Assembly (NCBI RefSeq): GCF_000717995.1
Contig: NZ_JODM01000012.1
Span: 62,001-126,000, forward strand
DNA from: Streptomyces violaceorubidus
GTDB lineage: Bacteria > Actinomycetota > Actinomycetes > Streptomycetales > Streptomycetaceae
Direction of reading: 5' to 3'
DNA length: 64,000 nt
Shown here: positions 46,829 through 55,815 of the stretch, one piece after another
Layout: the number at the start of each line of letters is the position of its first letter
Position numbering within the stretch: the stretch's first letter is position 1
Program-made: the position numbers and the translations under genes
Notes under the pieces: model-generated
The model's database searches: none
What the model was told of the DNA's origin: nothing
Seen by the model: only the letters and a program-made list of their open reading frames with translations

Positions 46829-47620
46829 CTAGACCGCCGCGGGTTCCGCCTCCGCCGGTCGCACGTCCTCGGCGGTCTCCCGGTCCCGCTTCTCGCGGCG
46901 GACCAGGAACCACCAGCCGACCGGTACGGCCGCGGCGAACAGCCACCACTGGATGGCGTAGGCGAAGTTCAGCGCGGCGTTCTCGTCGCCGGGACTGCCG
47001 ATCGGCTCCGGGGTGCCGTTCTTCGGCTCCGGCGTCTTCAGGACGACGTATCCGCCGAGCACCCGGGCGTCCAGGCGCTCGGCCTGCTGCTCGCTGTTGA
47101 TGAGCATGATCTGCCGGTCCGGGAGGCCCTGGAGGTCCTTGATGCCGCTCGCCTCGGTCGTCTCGTCGGGCATCAGCCGCCCGGTGAGGGTGAGCTCGCC
47201 CCGGGGCGGCGCCGGCACCTTCGGGAACGCGGTCTGGCTGGGGCCGTCCGCGGGGATCCAGCCCCGGTTGACCAGCAGGACCTTGCCGTCGTTCAGCACG
47301 AACGGGGTCAGTACGTGGTAGCCGATGTTGTCGTCGGAGTCGGTGCGGCGGCGGACGACGACCTCGCGGTCGGTGTCGAAGCGGCCCTTCGCGGTGACGG
47401 TGCGGTACCGCTCACGCGTGGTGATCCTCTCGCCGGGCGCGGTCAGCGACTCCACGGGCACCGGTGAGGCCTCGAGCGCGCTCGCGACCAGGTCGTTCCG
47501 GGCGGTGCGTTCCTCGTAGCGGTGCATCTGCCAGAAGCCCAGCCGGATCATCGTGGGGATGAGCAGCACGGCGACCAGCGTGAGGATCACCCACTGGCGG
47601 GACAACAGGAAGCGGTACAC
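46829..47620 (-). CDS. SURF1 family protein
   Basis: A 263-residue membrane protein with one helix near the N-terminus (WVILTLVAVLLIPTMIRLGFWQ) and one near the C-terminus (AIQWWLFAAAVPVGWWFLV), the SURF1 topology. Between them lies the periplasmic-type beta domain with VLLVNRGWIPADG and NFAYAIQWW, both conserved in SURF1/Shy1. It assists assembly of the heme-copper terminal oxidase. The frame runs further upstream, but GTG 47620 gives the expected N-terminus. No oxidase genes are adjacent. Confidence 0.92.
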   Translation of the reverse strand: MYRFLLSRQWVILTLVAVLLIPTMIRLGFWQMHRYEERTARNDLVASALEASPVPVESLTAPGERITTRERYRTVTAKGRFDTDREVVVRRRTDSDDNIGYHVLTPFVLNDGKVLLVNRGWIPADGPSQTAFPKVPAPPRGELTLTGRLMPDETTEASGIKDLQGLPDRQIMLINSEQQAERLDARVLGGYVVLKTPEPKNGTPEPIGSPGDENAALNFAYAIQWWLFAAAVPVGWWFLVRREKRDRETAEDVRPAEAEPAAV

Positions 47621-47669
47621 CCCACGACGGTACCTCTGGGCCGTGGGGCGTCCCGCGCCGGGTCCGGGC

Positions 47670-47903
47670 TCAGACCTTGTCGACGATCCCCGCCCTCCCC
47701 TCCGCGCGGGCGCAGTGGGCGCCGCAGAACCAGTGGCCGTCGACCTCGACGCCCTGGCCGATGATCTGCACCCGGCAGTGCTCGCAGATCGGGGCCATCC
47801 GGTGGATCGCGCAGGAGAAGCAGTCGAAGACGTGCACCGCTCCCTGGGCGTGGACCTCGAAGGACATTCCGTAGTTGTTGCCGCAGACTTCACATGTCGC
47901 CAT
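47670..47903 (-). CDS. Small zinc-ribbon-like conserved protein
   Basis: A 77-residue protein with nine cysteines and several histidines: CEVCGNNYG at the N-terminus, FDCFSCAIHRMAPICEHCRV in the middle and HWFCGAHCARAEG near the end. The CxxC pairs suggest two zinc sites. Near-identical small proteins occur across Streptomyces, but their function is not known; a nucleic-acid or protein-binding role is a guess. It lies upstream of the SURF1 gene on the same strand. Confidence 0.82.
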   Translation of the reverse strand: MATCEVCGNNYGMSFEVHAQGAVHVFDCFSCAIHRMAPICEHCRVQIIGQGVEVDGHWFCGAHCARAEGRAGIVDKV

Positions 47904-47966
47904 GCGCCACAGGGTGGGCCGTCGCCGCGGACGCGGGCCGTCGGGTGCCGGGCGAGTCGCCCGGAA

Positions 47967-48953
47967 TCACCCGTCCGCAGGCTCGACGTCCGCGAGCAGT
48001 TGCCCGAACGCCGCCTCGTCCACCACCGGCGTGCCGAACTGCCGGGCCTTGACCACCTTGGAGGTGCCGGAGTCCGGGTCGTTGGTGACCAGCAGGCTGG
48101 TCAGCCGGGACAGGCTCGTCGCGACGTGCAGCCCCGCCTCGACGGCGCGGTCCTCCAGCAGGTCACGCTCGACGGAGGTGTCGCCCGAGAAGGCCACCCG
48201 CATGCCCTGCTTGAGCCGTTTGCCCTCTTCGTACCGTCCAGGGTTGGGATGGGGGCATGCGGGCCTCTTGCGGGAGGGGCGCCAGCTGTTCGGCCGGTAG
48301 CTCCCGTAGCCCGCCTGCTGTCCGATCCGGGCCGCGGGCCGGTCCGACCACTCGGTCAGCGGCCGGCACTCGTGCAGCGGCAGCCGCACGTCCCCCGCCG
48401 CCGCGGCGAGCAGGCTCGGCCGGAACGCCTCCGCCAGCACCCGCGCGTCGTCCAGCGCGTGGTGCGCCCGCTGCTGCACGACGCCAAAGTGCGCGGCCAG
48501 CGACTCCAGCTTGTGGTTGGGCAGCGGCAGGTCCAGCGCCTTGGACAGGGCGATGGTGCACAGCCGTTGACGCACCGGCGCCTCGCGCTGCGCACGCGCG
48601 TACTCACGGGCGATCATCTGCCAGTCGAAGACCGCGTTGTGCGCGACGAGGACCCGCCCGTCCAGCCGGGCCGCGAACTCCTCGGCGACGTCCGGGAAGA
48701 GTGGCGCGTCCCGGAGCACCTCGCTCGTCAGACCGTGTATCCACACCGGGCCCGGATCGCGCTCCGGATTGACCAGGGTGTACCAGTGGTCCTCGACCTC
48801 GCCGCGGGCGTCCAGCCGGTAGACGGCCGCCGAGATGATGCGGTCGTCGCGGGCCAGGCCGGTGGTCTCCACGTCGACGACCGCGTACCCCTGCGGATAC
48901 GCGGCCGGCCACGCCGTGGCGGACGGCGCTGTGGTCGTGCGGTCTTCGAGCAT
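47967..48953 (-). CDS. DnaQ-like 3'-5' exonuclease with C-terminal BRCT domain
   Basis: A 328-residue protein. Residues about 20-185 form a DEDDh exonuclease: VVDVETTGL (ExoI), LVAHNAVFDWQMI (ExoII) and HHALDDARVLAEAF (ExoIII, with the H-x4-D). After a basic Pro/Arg-rich linker, residues about 235-325 resemble a BRCT domain (GMRVAFSGDTSVERDLLEDR, then TSLLVTNDPDSGTSKVVKAR). The pair suggests a proofreading or repair nuclease recruited to damaged DNA or partner proteins. ATG 48953 is preferred over an in-frame TTG at 48959. Confidence 0.92.
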   Translation of the reverse strand: MLEDRTTTAPSATAWPAAYPQGYAVVDVETTGLARDDRIISAAVYRLDARGEVEDHWYTLVNPERDPGPVWIHGLTSEVLRDAPLFPDVAEEFAARLDGRVLVAHNAVFDWQMIAREYARAQREAPVRQRLCTIALSKALDLPLPNHKLESLAAHFGVVQQRAHHALDDARVLAEAFRPSLLAAAAGDVRLPLHECRPLTEWSDRPAARIGQQAGYGSYRPNSWRPSRKRPACPHPNPGRYEEGKRLKQGMRVAFSGDTSVERDLLEDRAVEAGLHVATSLSRLTSLLVTNDPDSGTSKVVKARQFGTPVVDEAAFGQLLADVEPADG

Positions 48954-49092
48954 GGTCAATGAGGATACGGGCCGGAACCGACACTCCGGTCCCGCAGGGG
49001 CCCCGTGCCGTCAAGTTCCGCGCGAACGGGCGGCGTTGCGCCCCCCACGCGCGCACGTGCCCCGGCCGGGGCACCGGCGGACCGCGTGAGGG

Positions 49093-50100
49093 TCACCAGC
49101 GGATCGGCACCGGAAGGGCCGTCAGGAGCCCCGACACCGCGACCACCACGCCCAGCGCGGCGACCTCCGCGCGCGCGGGGGAGCACGCGGTCAGCGGGTC
49201 GGCGGCGCGACCGAGCCGGATCCTGGCCCACAGCGCGAGGACGGCGACGGCGGCCACCAGGAGCACCTTGGCGAGCAGGACCCGTCCGTACGCCGTGTCC
49301 GTCAACTGGTCCAGGATCGTGCCCGCCGGCATCCGGCGCAGCGAACTGCACACCCCGGTCGCCGTGAGCACCGCCAGCAGAACGGCCGCCACGCGCGCGT
49401 AGAGCCCCAGCAGGGCCCCTCCCACCTCCGTGCCCCGCCACCGCAGCAGCACCCGCAGCGCGTACAGCAGACCGCCCACCCACAGGGCGGCGCACGTCAG
49501 ATGGACGAGGGTCAGACCGGAGCCGAGCAGCGGGCTGTACTCGGTCGTGGGGTGCGCGCGCAGCGCGTCCGCGACGATCACCGCGGCCAGCGGCCACACC
49601 TGGAGTCCGGGCCGGCGCGAGGTCGCGCACAGCCAGGCCGCGAGGAAGCCGTTGACCTCCAGGAGGGCGAGCTTGCCGTCACGGGAGGTGTAGAGGCCGC
49701 CCACGTCCACGTCGGCGGCGGAGTCGGGCACCAGGTTGCCCGTGGCCACGACCGAGGCCAGCCCGAGCGCGGCGACGAAACCGGCGGCGGCCGCGTGGGG
49801 CGACCAGCTGCGGGGCCGGTCCCAGGGAGCGCCGGGCAGTGACCGGGCCAGGCGGTTGACGAGGAGTTCGCCGAGCGGAACGCTCAGCGCGGCGAAGAGC
49901 ACCGCGCGCAGCAGGGCGATGCCGCCGGTGCCGGGTGCCTCGGCCTCCCCAGTGCCGCGGAGTGCGGGGGACGGGCCGAGCACGGGTATCAGCGCGGCGA
50001 GTGCCACCAGGACGAGTACGGCCGCGGTCCGGCCGGTCCCGGAGGGCCGTGGGCGGCGTCCGGTGCCGGTGGCCGGGGACGGGGGGCGGGTCGAGGTCAC
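49093..50100 (-). CDS. CopD family membrane protein
   Basis: A 335-residue integral membrane protein with about eight hydrophobic helices. The C-terminal half shows the CopD pattern: STEYSPLLGSGLTLVHLTCA-like region with the conserved His in LVHLTCAALWVGGLLYAL, then GRVLLAKVLLVAAVAVLALWAR. CopD proteins handle copper import or delivery for oxidases. No CopC domain is fused. GTG 50100 is the clear start. It stands alone between the exonuclease and protease genes. Confidence 0.85.
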   Translation of the reverse strand: MTSTRPPSPATGTGRRPRPSGTGRTAAVLVLVALAALIPVLGPSPALRGTGEAEAPGTGGIALLRAVLFAALSVPLGELLVNRLARSLPGAPWDRPRSWSPHAAAAGFVAALGLASVVATGNLVPDSAADVDVGGLYTSRDGKLALLEVNGFLAAWLCATSRRPGLQVWPLAAVIVADALRAHPTTEYSPLLGSGLTLVHLTCAALWVGGLLYALRVLLRWRGTEVGGALLGLYARVAAVLLAVLTATGVCSSLRRMPAGTILDQLTDTAYGRVLLAKVLLVAAVAVLALWARIRLGRAADPLTACSPARAEVAALGVVVAVSGLLTALPVPIRW

Positions 50101-50202
50101 CCCAGGATCTTCACCACGTCACCAGATCGGGGCAAGTTCCGCGGCGGGCCGGGCGCGTGCCCGGCCCGCCGCACCCGCGTGTGCGGATCGGAGCGGCACC
50201 GG

Positions 50203-51741
50203 CTAGCGGGTCACCGCGTCCAGCGCGTCGGCCATGCCCCAGCCGTAGAAGCCGTTGCGGTTCTTCGGGCCCTCGCACACCGCGTCGACCTTGCCGTCGC
50301 CGTCGATGTCGTACGGCTTGGTGCACGCCGTGGCGTCGGCCTCGGCGTACAGCAGGGCCTTGACCATCGCCGGGGAGGCGTGCGGGTGCGTCGACTTGAT
50401 GAGGGCGGCGACGCCCGCGACGTGCGGCGAGGCCATCGACGTACCGGCCATGTAGCCCCACTTGCCGCCGGGCAGCGTGCCCAGGATCAGTCCGCTGGTG
50501 GCGGGCGGCTGAGGCGTCTGGTAGGCCGTCGAGTCGCCGCCCGGCGCGGCGATGTCGATGACGCCCCGACCGTAGTTGGAGAAGGACGACTTGAGGCCCT
50601 TGGCACCCGTCGCCGCGACCGTCACGACCCCCGGCAGCTGGGTCGGGATGTCCAGGCACACCGACGGGTCGATGGTCCGGTCGCCCGGCGTGGTGTCGTT
50701 CGGCGAGGACGGGTCGGTGATCTCGTCCGAGGCGAGGTCGTAGTTCTCGTTGCCGGCCGCGGCGACGTTGACCGCGCCCTTCTTCTCGGCGTACCGCGAG
50801 GCCCGCGTGACGGCCTCGACGAGGGCCTTCTGGTCCGGGTCGTCCTTGCAGTTGAAGTACCAGGGGTCGGTGTAGTAGCTGTTGTTGGTGACGTCGACGC
50901 CGTGCTCGGCCGCCCACATGAAGCCGCAGACCACGGCCTCGGTGTAGAAGAAGCCGTCGGGGTTGGAGACCTTGATGCCGGCGACCTTCACCCCGGGCGC
51001 CACACCGGTCATGCCGACACCGTTCTTGGCGGCGGCTATCTCCCCGGCCACGTGGGTGCCGTGCGGGCTCTCCGCCGCGCTCGGCCGCCAGGCGCCTTCG
51101 GTGGTGTCCGGCTTGCCCGCGACGCAGTTGACGGACGCCTGCCGGTCGAAGTTCGGGGCGATGTCCGGGTGGGTGTCGTCGACGCCGGTGTCGATGACGG
51201 CGACGGTCACCTTCGAGCTGCCCAGCGACTTCTCGTGCGCCTTGTCCGCCTTGATGGCGGGCAGGTCCCACTGCAGGGACTCCAGCGGGTCCTGCGCCCC
51301 GGCCTTCGCGGAGGAGGCCTTGGCGGCGGCCAGCGCCTCGCCGTCGAGCACCTGCGGCGCGCCCGTGTCCGTGGTGGCGGCCGAGGGCAGCGGCGCGGTG
51401 CGGGTGGCGCCGGCGGACTGCACGCCGCGCACCGTGCGGACGGTCTTGGCGAAGTCGGGGTTGGCGGAGTGGACGACGATCACGCCGATCCGGTCGTACG
51501 ACGTGACGATCGTGCCCCCCGCCTTGGCTATCGCCCGCCGCACGGTGGCCGAAGGGCCGTGCCCGGCGGCGACGTTGACGACGTAGCTGAGCGAGGTCGC
51601 GTCGGCCGCGGTCGAGGGCGCGGCGTCGGCCGCGGGGGCCGCTGCGGCCGGGTTGCCCGGCAGGAACGCCAGCGAAGCGGCCACGGCCAGGCCGGCCGGG
51701 ATCGCGAGGGCGCGGCGGTGACGCGGGTGGGGTGCGGTCAT
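50203..51741 (-). CDS. Secreted subtilisin-like serine protease (S8)
   Basis: A 512-residue exported protease. The signal peptide ends near NPAAAAPA; an I9-type propeptide follows (about 45-125, with VVNVAAGHGPSATVRRAI). The catalytic triad is seen as VAVIDTGVDDTHPD (Asp), SPHGTHVAGEIAAA (His) and MAGTSMASPHVAG (Ser), with the oxyanion Asn in VAAAGNENYD. No C-terminal extra domain. The enzyme should be released outside the cell. ATG 51741 gives a normal twin-Arg-free signal peptide with a basic start (HPRHRRALAIP). Confidence 0.94.
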   Translation of the reverse strand: MTAPHPRHRRALAIPAGLAVAASLAFLPGNPAAAAPAADAAPSTAADATSLSYVVNVAAGHGPSATVRRAIAKAGGTIVTSYDRIGVIVVHSANPDFAKTVRTVRGVQSAGATRTAPLPSAATTDTGAPQVLDGEALAAAKASSAKAGAQDPLESLQWDLPAIKADKAHEKSLGSSKVTVAVIDTGVDDTHPDIAPNFDRQASVNCVAGKPDTTEGAWRPSAAESPHGTHVAGEIAAAKNGVGMTGVAPGVKVAGIKVSNPDGFFYTEAVVCGFMWAAEHGVDVTNNSYYTDPWYFNCKDDPDQKALVEAVTRASRYAEKKGAVNVAAAGNENYDLASDEITDPSSPNDTTPGDRTIDPSVCLDIPTQLPGVVTVAATGAKGLKSSFSNYGRGVIDIAAPGGDSTAYQTPQPPATSGLILGTLPGGKWGYMAGTSMASPHVAGVAALIKSTHPHASPAMVKALLYAEADATACTKPYDIDGDGKVDAVCEGPKNRNGFYGWGMADALDAVTR

Positions 51742-52217
51742 GCGTGGTGTCTCCAGTCCGTCGGGAAAGCTCGAAGAACGCGTGGTGCCGGTGCGCGGCA
51801 GGGAGGCGGAGGTGCCCACGTGGGCACCCGGAGGTGCCTGCGAGGCGTCGCTCACCTGATGCCCGACACCCTCACGCCCGGTGCGACCGGCACCTCGAGC
51901 GTGAGCCCGCGTCCGGAGCGCGGGTCGATCGGGGAACGCAGATGATCCATGGGGTCTCCACATCATCCGGCAGACGGCACCCGCCCGGGACGCGGGTGTC
52001 GTCCCGAGCAGGTACATGACGTAGTGGTGCAGGGCGAAGCTATCCCCCGAAGCCGCTGGCCAGCAATGACCTGCCGGGGGTGACTTCGGAAAGTGCCACG
52101 GGTGTTGAACCGGTCCCCGCGGGGCGCCGTGTCGTTGGACAGGGAGCCCGAGCACCACCGGCCCCCTGCGAGAACACCGAGGTCCAAGCCGTCATGTCCG
52201 TCGTACGAGGAGACTCC
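51742..52217. promoter_or_regulatory. Divergent control region protease / DUF485-actP
   Basis: A 476-nt gap between divergent genes with no convincing coding frame. It contains an 18-bp perfect palindrome (51811-51828) about 70 nt upstream of the protease start, and an AT-richer part near 52010-52060 that could carry promoters. ACGAGGAGACTCC before GTG 52218 is the DUF485 ribosome binding site. Confidence 0.5.
51811..51828. promoter_or_regulatory. 18-bp perfect palindrome upstream of the protease gene
   Basis: GGTGCCCACGTGGGCACC is identical to its reverse complement. It lies 70 nt upstream of the S8 protease start. Perfect, spacer-free palindromes of this length are typical of operators for dimeric regulators; a hairpin without loop is unlikely to work as a terminator. 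The binding protein is unknown. Confidence 0.6.
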
Positions 52218-52574
52218 GTGGCCACCGACGCACCGCCCCCCTCGAAAGAGGAACACCGACTCCCCTCCGCCGAGGAGTTCTCCGAAGTGCAGCAGAGCGC
52301 CGAGTTCGCCGAACTGCGCCGCTCCTTCCGCTCCTTCGCGTTCCCGCTGACCGTCGCCTTCGTGGCCTGGTACCTGCTGTACGTGCTGCTGTCGAACTAC
52401 GCCGGCGGCTTCATGGGCACCAAGCTGTTCGGCAACATCAACGTCGCGTTCGTCTTCGGCATCGCCCAGTTCGTCACCACGTTCCTCATCGCCTGGTGGT
52501 ACTCGCGGCACGCCGCCGCGAAGCTCGACCCCAAGGCCGAGGCCATCAAGTCCCGGATGGAGGGCGGCGCATGA
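52218..52574 (+). CDS. DUF485 domain-containing membrane protein
   Basis: A 118-residue protein with two transmembrane helices: about 40-60 (FPLTVAFVAWYLLYVLLSNY) and about 76-95 (VAFVFGIAQFVTTFLIAWWY). The helices are preceded by the family element ELRRSFRSFAFPL. DUF485 (YjcH-like) proteins are encoded next to acetate permease genes, as here. GTG 52218 has GAGGAG upstream; ATG 52194 is possible. Its stop overlaps the actP start by 4 nt, so both are made together. Confidence 0.92.
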   Translation: MATDAPPPSKEEHRLPSAEEFSEVQQSAEFAELRRSFRSFAFPLTVAFVAWYLLYVLLSNYAGGFMGTKLFGNINVAFVFGIAQFVTTFLIAWWYSRHAAAKLDPKAEAIKSRMEGGA

Positions 52575-54205
52575 GCCCCGCACAGTCCGTATTCGCCGCC
52601 GAGCTCGCCGCCAACGAGGCCAGTGAGCACCGGCCGCTGATCATCACGCTCTTCGCCGTCTTCGTCGTCGCGACGCTCGGCATCACCGTCTGGGCCGGCC
52701 GCCAGACCAAGGACGCCGCCGACTTCTACGCGGGCGGCCGCCAGTTCAGCGCCTTCCAGAACGGCCTCGCCGTCTCCGGCGACTACATGTCGGCGGCGTC
52801 CTTCCTCGGCATCGCCGGCGCCATCGCCCTCTTCGGCTACGACGGCTTCCTGTACTCCATCGGCTTCCTGGTCGCCTGGCTGGTCGCCCTCCTCCTGGTC
52901 GCCGAGCCGCTCAGGAACTCCGGCCGCTACACCATGGGCGACGTCCTCGCCTACCGCATGCGCCAGCGGCCCGTGCGCACCGCCGCCGGCACCTCGACGA
53001 TCGTCGTCTCGATCTTCTACCTGCTGGCCCAGATGGCGGGCGCGGGCGTCCTCGTCTCGCTGCTGCTCGGCATCACCTCCGACGCGGGCAAGATCCTCAT
53101 CGTCGCCCTCGTCGGCGTCCTGATGATCGTGTACGTCACCATCGGCGGCATGAAGGGCACCACCTGGGTCCAGATGGTCAAGGCCGTGCTGCTGATCGGC
53201 GGCACCATCCTGATCACCTTCCTGGTGCTGCTGAAGTTCGACTTCAACGTCTCCGACCTGCTCGGCAAGGCCGCCGAGAACAGCGGCGCGGGTTCCGCCT
53301 TCCTGGAGCCCGGCCTCCAGTACGGCGCGAACGGCACCTCCAAGCTCGACTTCATCTCCCTGGGCATCGCCCTGGTGCTCGGCACCGCAGGTCTGCCGCA
53401 CATCCTGATCCGCTTCTACACCGTGCCCAACGCCAAGGCCGCCCGTAAGTCCGTGAACTGGGCGATCGGCATCATCGGCGCCTTCTACCTCATGACCATC
53501 GCCCTCGGCTTCGGCGCGGCGGCGCTCATCGGCAAGGACGAGATCATCGCGTCCAACCCGTCCGGCAACACGGCGGCGCCCCTGCTCGCGCTGCACGTGG
53601 GCGGCGTCGACTCGGCCTGGGGCGCGATCCTGCTGGCCACGATCTCGGCGGTGGCCTTCGCGACCATCCTCGCCGTCGTCGCCGGCCTCACCCTCGCCTC
53701 GTCCTCGTCCTTCGCGCACGACATCTACGCCAACGTCATCCGCAAGGGCCAGGCCACCGAGAAGGAGGAGATGCGGGCGGCCCGCTGGGCGACCGTCTTC
53801 ATCGGCATCGTCTCCATCGCGCTGGGCGCCCTCGCCCGCGACCTGAACGTGGCCGGACTGGTCGCGCTGGCCTTCGCGGTCGCCGCGTCCGCCAACCTGC
53901 CGACGATCCTGTACAGCCTGTTCTGGAAGAGGTTCACCACCCAGGGCGCCCTGTGGTCGATCTACGGCGGCCTGATCGTCGCCGTCGGCCTGGTGCTGTT
54001 CTCACCCGTCGTCTCCGGCGACCCGAAGGCGATGTTCCCGGACGTGGACTTCGCCTGGTTCCCGCTGAAGAACCCGGGCATCATCTCGATCCCGTTCGGC
54101 TTCCTGATGGGCTGGCTCGGCACCGTGCTGTCGAAGGAGGAGCCCGACGCGGCGAAGTACGCGGAGCTGGAGGTCAGGTCCCTGACCGGCACCGGAGCGC
54201 ACTGA
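52571..54205 (+). CDS. actP: Cation/acetate symporter
   Basis: A 544-residue sodium:solute symporter (SSS family) with about 13 hydrophobic helices. Characteristic parts are FYAGGRQFSAFQNGLAVSGD near the N-terminus, SAASFLGIAGAIALFGYDG, VYVTIGGMKGTTWVQMVKA and the Na-site helix ISAVAFATILAVVAGLTLAS. The DUF485 partner gene directly upstream and the closeness to ActP/YjcG support acetate (short carboxylate) uptake driven by Na+ or H+. Confidence 0.92.
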   Translation: MSPAQSVFAAELAANEASEHRPLIITLFAVFVVATLGITVWAGRQTKDAADFYAGGRQFSAFQNGLAVSGDYMSAASFLGIAGAIALFGYDGFLYSIGFLVAWLVALLLVAEPLRNSGRYTMGDVLAYRMRQRPVRTAAGTSTIVVSIFYLLAQMAGAGVLVSLLLGITSDAGKILIVALVGVLMIVYVTIGGMKGTTWVQMVKAVLLIGGTILITFLVLLKFDFNVSDLLGKAAENSGAGSAFLEPGLQYGANGTSKLDFISLGIALVLGTAGLPHILIRFYTVPNAKAARKSVNWAIGIIGAFYLMTIALGFGAAALIGKDEIIASNPSGNTAAPLLALHVGGVDSAWGAILLATISAVAFATILAVVAGLTLASSSSFAHDIYANVIRKGQATEKEEMRAARWATVFIGIVSIALGALARDLNVAGLVALAFAVAASANLPTILYSLFWKRFTTQGALWSIYGGLIVAVGLVLFSPVVSGDPKAMFPDVDFAWFPLKNPGIISIPFGFLMGWLGTVLSKEEPDAAKYAELEVRSLTGTGAH

Positions 54206-54373
54206 CGCCCCCGCCCGACCGGTACCGGCGCGGCCGGGTGGTAGCTCCCTACGACCCGGCCGCGTCCCGCGTCGTGGGATCGGGAGGCTGTCGATGTCGG
54301 ACCGGTCACGTAGGCTCGGCGGTGTCGGAGGAGAGAAGTGCTCCACCGATCCGCGTCGAGGGAGGGGGCCCAC

Positions 54374-55363
54374 GTGCTCATCGACACCTACGGCCGAGTG
54401 GCCACCGACCTGAGGGTCTCGCTGACCGACCGCTGTAATCTGCGCTGCACCTACTGCATGCCCGAAGAGGGCCTCCAGTGGCTCGCCAAGCCCGATCTGC
54501 TCACGGACGACGAGATCGTCCGCCTCATCGGCATCGCGGTCACCTCCCTCGGCATCGAGGAGGTCCGCTTCACCGGCGGGGAGCCGCTGCTGCGGCCCGG
54601 CCTGGTGGGCATCGTCGAGCGCGTCGCCGCCCTCGACCCGCGCCCCCAGATGTCCCTCACCACCAACGGCATCGGCCTCAGGCGCACGGCGAGCGCCCTG
54701 AAGGCCGCGGGCCTGGACCGGGTCAACGTCTCCCTGGACACCCTGCGCCCCGACGTCTTCAAGACCCTCACCCGGCGGGACCGCCACAAGGACGTCCTGG
54801 AGGGCCTGGAAGCCGCCCACGAGGCCGGACTCACTCCGGTCAAGGTCAACAGCGTCCTGATGCCGGGGCTCAACGACGACGAGGCCCCCGACCTGCTCGC
54901 CTGGGCCGTCGAGCACGGCTACGAGCTGCGCTTCATCGAGCAGATGCCGCTGGACGCCCAGCACGGCTGGAAGCGCGAGGGCATGGTCACCGCCGGTGAC
55001 ATCCTCACGTCCCTGCGCACCCGCTTCGAGCTGACCGCCGAGGGCGCCGGGGAGCGCGGCTCGGCCCCGGCCGAGCGCTGGCTGGTGGACGGCGGGCCGC
55101 ACCGCGTCGGCGTCATCGCCTCCGTCACCCGCCCGTTCTGCTCGGCCTGCGACCGCACCCGCCTGACCGCGGACGGCCAGGTGCGCACCTGCCTGTTCGC
55201 CACCGAGGAGACCGACCTGCGCGCGGCCCTGCGCTCCGACGCCCCCGACGAGGAGATCGCCCGCATCTGGCGCCTGGCCATGTGGGGCAAGAAGGCGGGC
55301 GCGGGCCTCGACGACCCGACCTTCGTCCAGCCCGACCGGCCGATGTCGGCGATCGGAGGTTAG
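54374..55363 (+). CDS. moaA: GTP 3',8-cyclase MoaA
   Basis: A 329-residue radical-SAM enzyme of molybdenum cofactor synthesis, converting GTP to 3',8-cyclo-GTP. The N-terminal [4Fe-4S] motif is CNLRCTYC. The C-terminal cluster cysteines are FCSACDRTRLTADGQVRTC, and the chain ends in the essential double glycine (AIGG). GTG 54374 gives the family length and has GGAGGGGG upstream. No other moa or mog genes are adjacent. Confidence 0.97.
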   Translation: MLIDTYGRVATDLRVSLTDRCNLRCTYCMPEEGLQWLAKPDLLTDDEIVRLIGIAVTSLGIEEVRFTGGEPLLRPGLVGIVERVAALDPRPQMSLTTNGIGLRRTASALKAAGLDRVNVSLDTLRPDVFKTLTRRDRHKDVLEGLEAAHEAGLTPVKVNSVLMPGLNDDEAPDLLAWAVEHGYELRFIEQMPLDAQHGWKREGMVTAGDILTSLRTRFELTAEGAGERGSAPAERWLVDGGPHRVGVIASVTRPFCSACDRTRLTADGQVRTCLFATEETDLRAALRSDAPDEEIARIWRLAMWGKKAGAGLDDPTFVQPDRPMSAIGG

Positions 55364-55374
55364 GGCCCGAGCCC

Positions 55375-55605
55375 TCAGGGCCTGCCGGAGTCCTCCGGGG
55401 CTTCCCACTCGGCGAGCGCGACCACGTCCTTCAGGAAGCCCCGTACTCCCAGGAACTGGGACAGGTGCTCGCGGTGTTCGTCGCACGCGATCCACGTCTT
55501 GCGGCGCTCCGGGGTGTGGATCTTCGGGTTGTTCCACGCCAGCACCCACACGGCGGGGGTGCGGCAGCCCTTGGCGGAGCAGATCGGGGTGGTCTCGTCA
55601 CTCAC
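55375..55605 (-). CDS. Small conserved protein with a zinc-type Cys/His pattern
   Basis: A 76-residue soluble protein. CSAKGC near residue 9 and a later CDEHREH provide a possible C-x4-C ... C-x2-H zinc site. Trp and Arg/Lys-rich segments lie between them (VWVLAWNNPKIHTPERRKTW). Similar proteins in Streptomyces have sometimes been named acetone carboxylase, without support here. It converges with moaA, 11 nt apart; AGGGC/GCCCT around 55362-55375 forms a small hairpin at the junction. Confidence 0.72.
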   Translation of the reverse strand: MSDETTPICSAKGCRTPAVWVLAWNNPKIHTPERRKTWIACDEHREHLSQFLGVRGFLKDVVALAEWEAPEDSGRP

Positions 55606-55815
55606 GGTTTCGTCTCACAGGTCCGCACACAAGGCGACGCCGAGCAGCCACGGGGGGAGCTGCCCGGCGTCGGTCCGTCGCTCCGACGGGGGATGCGGAG
55701 CGCGTACGAAGTATGTCACGGCCCACCCTTCGCCGGGCCCGGAACAACACGAATTCATCTGAGCATTCCATCGGTCCGGCGGGGCCTCGATGCCGCCCGG
55801 CAGGGGGCGACACCG

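Noticed and set aside
54206..54373. Molybdenum-cofactor riboswitch upstream of moaA
   Set aside because: The 168-nt gap has room, but I could not recognise the conserved Moco RNA core. A covariance-model scan would decide.
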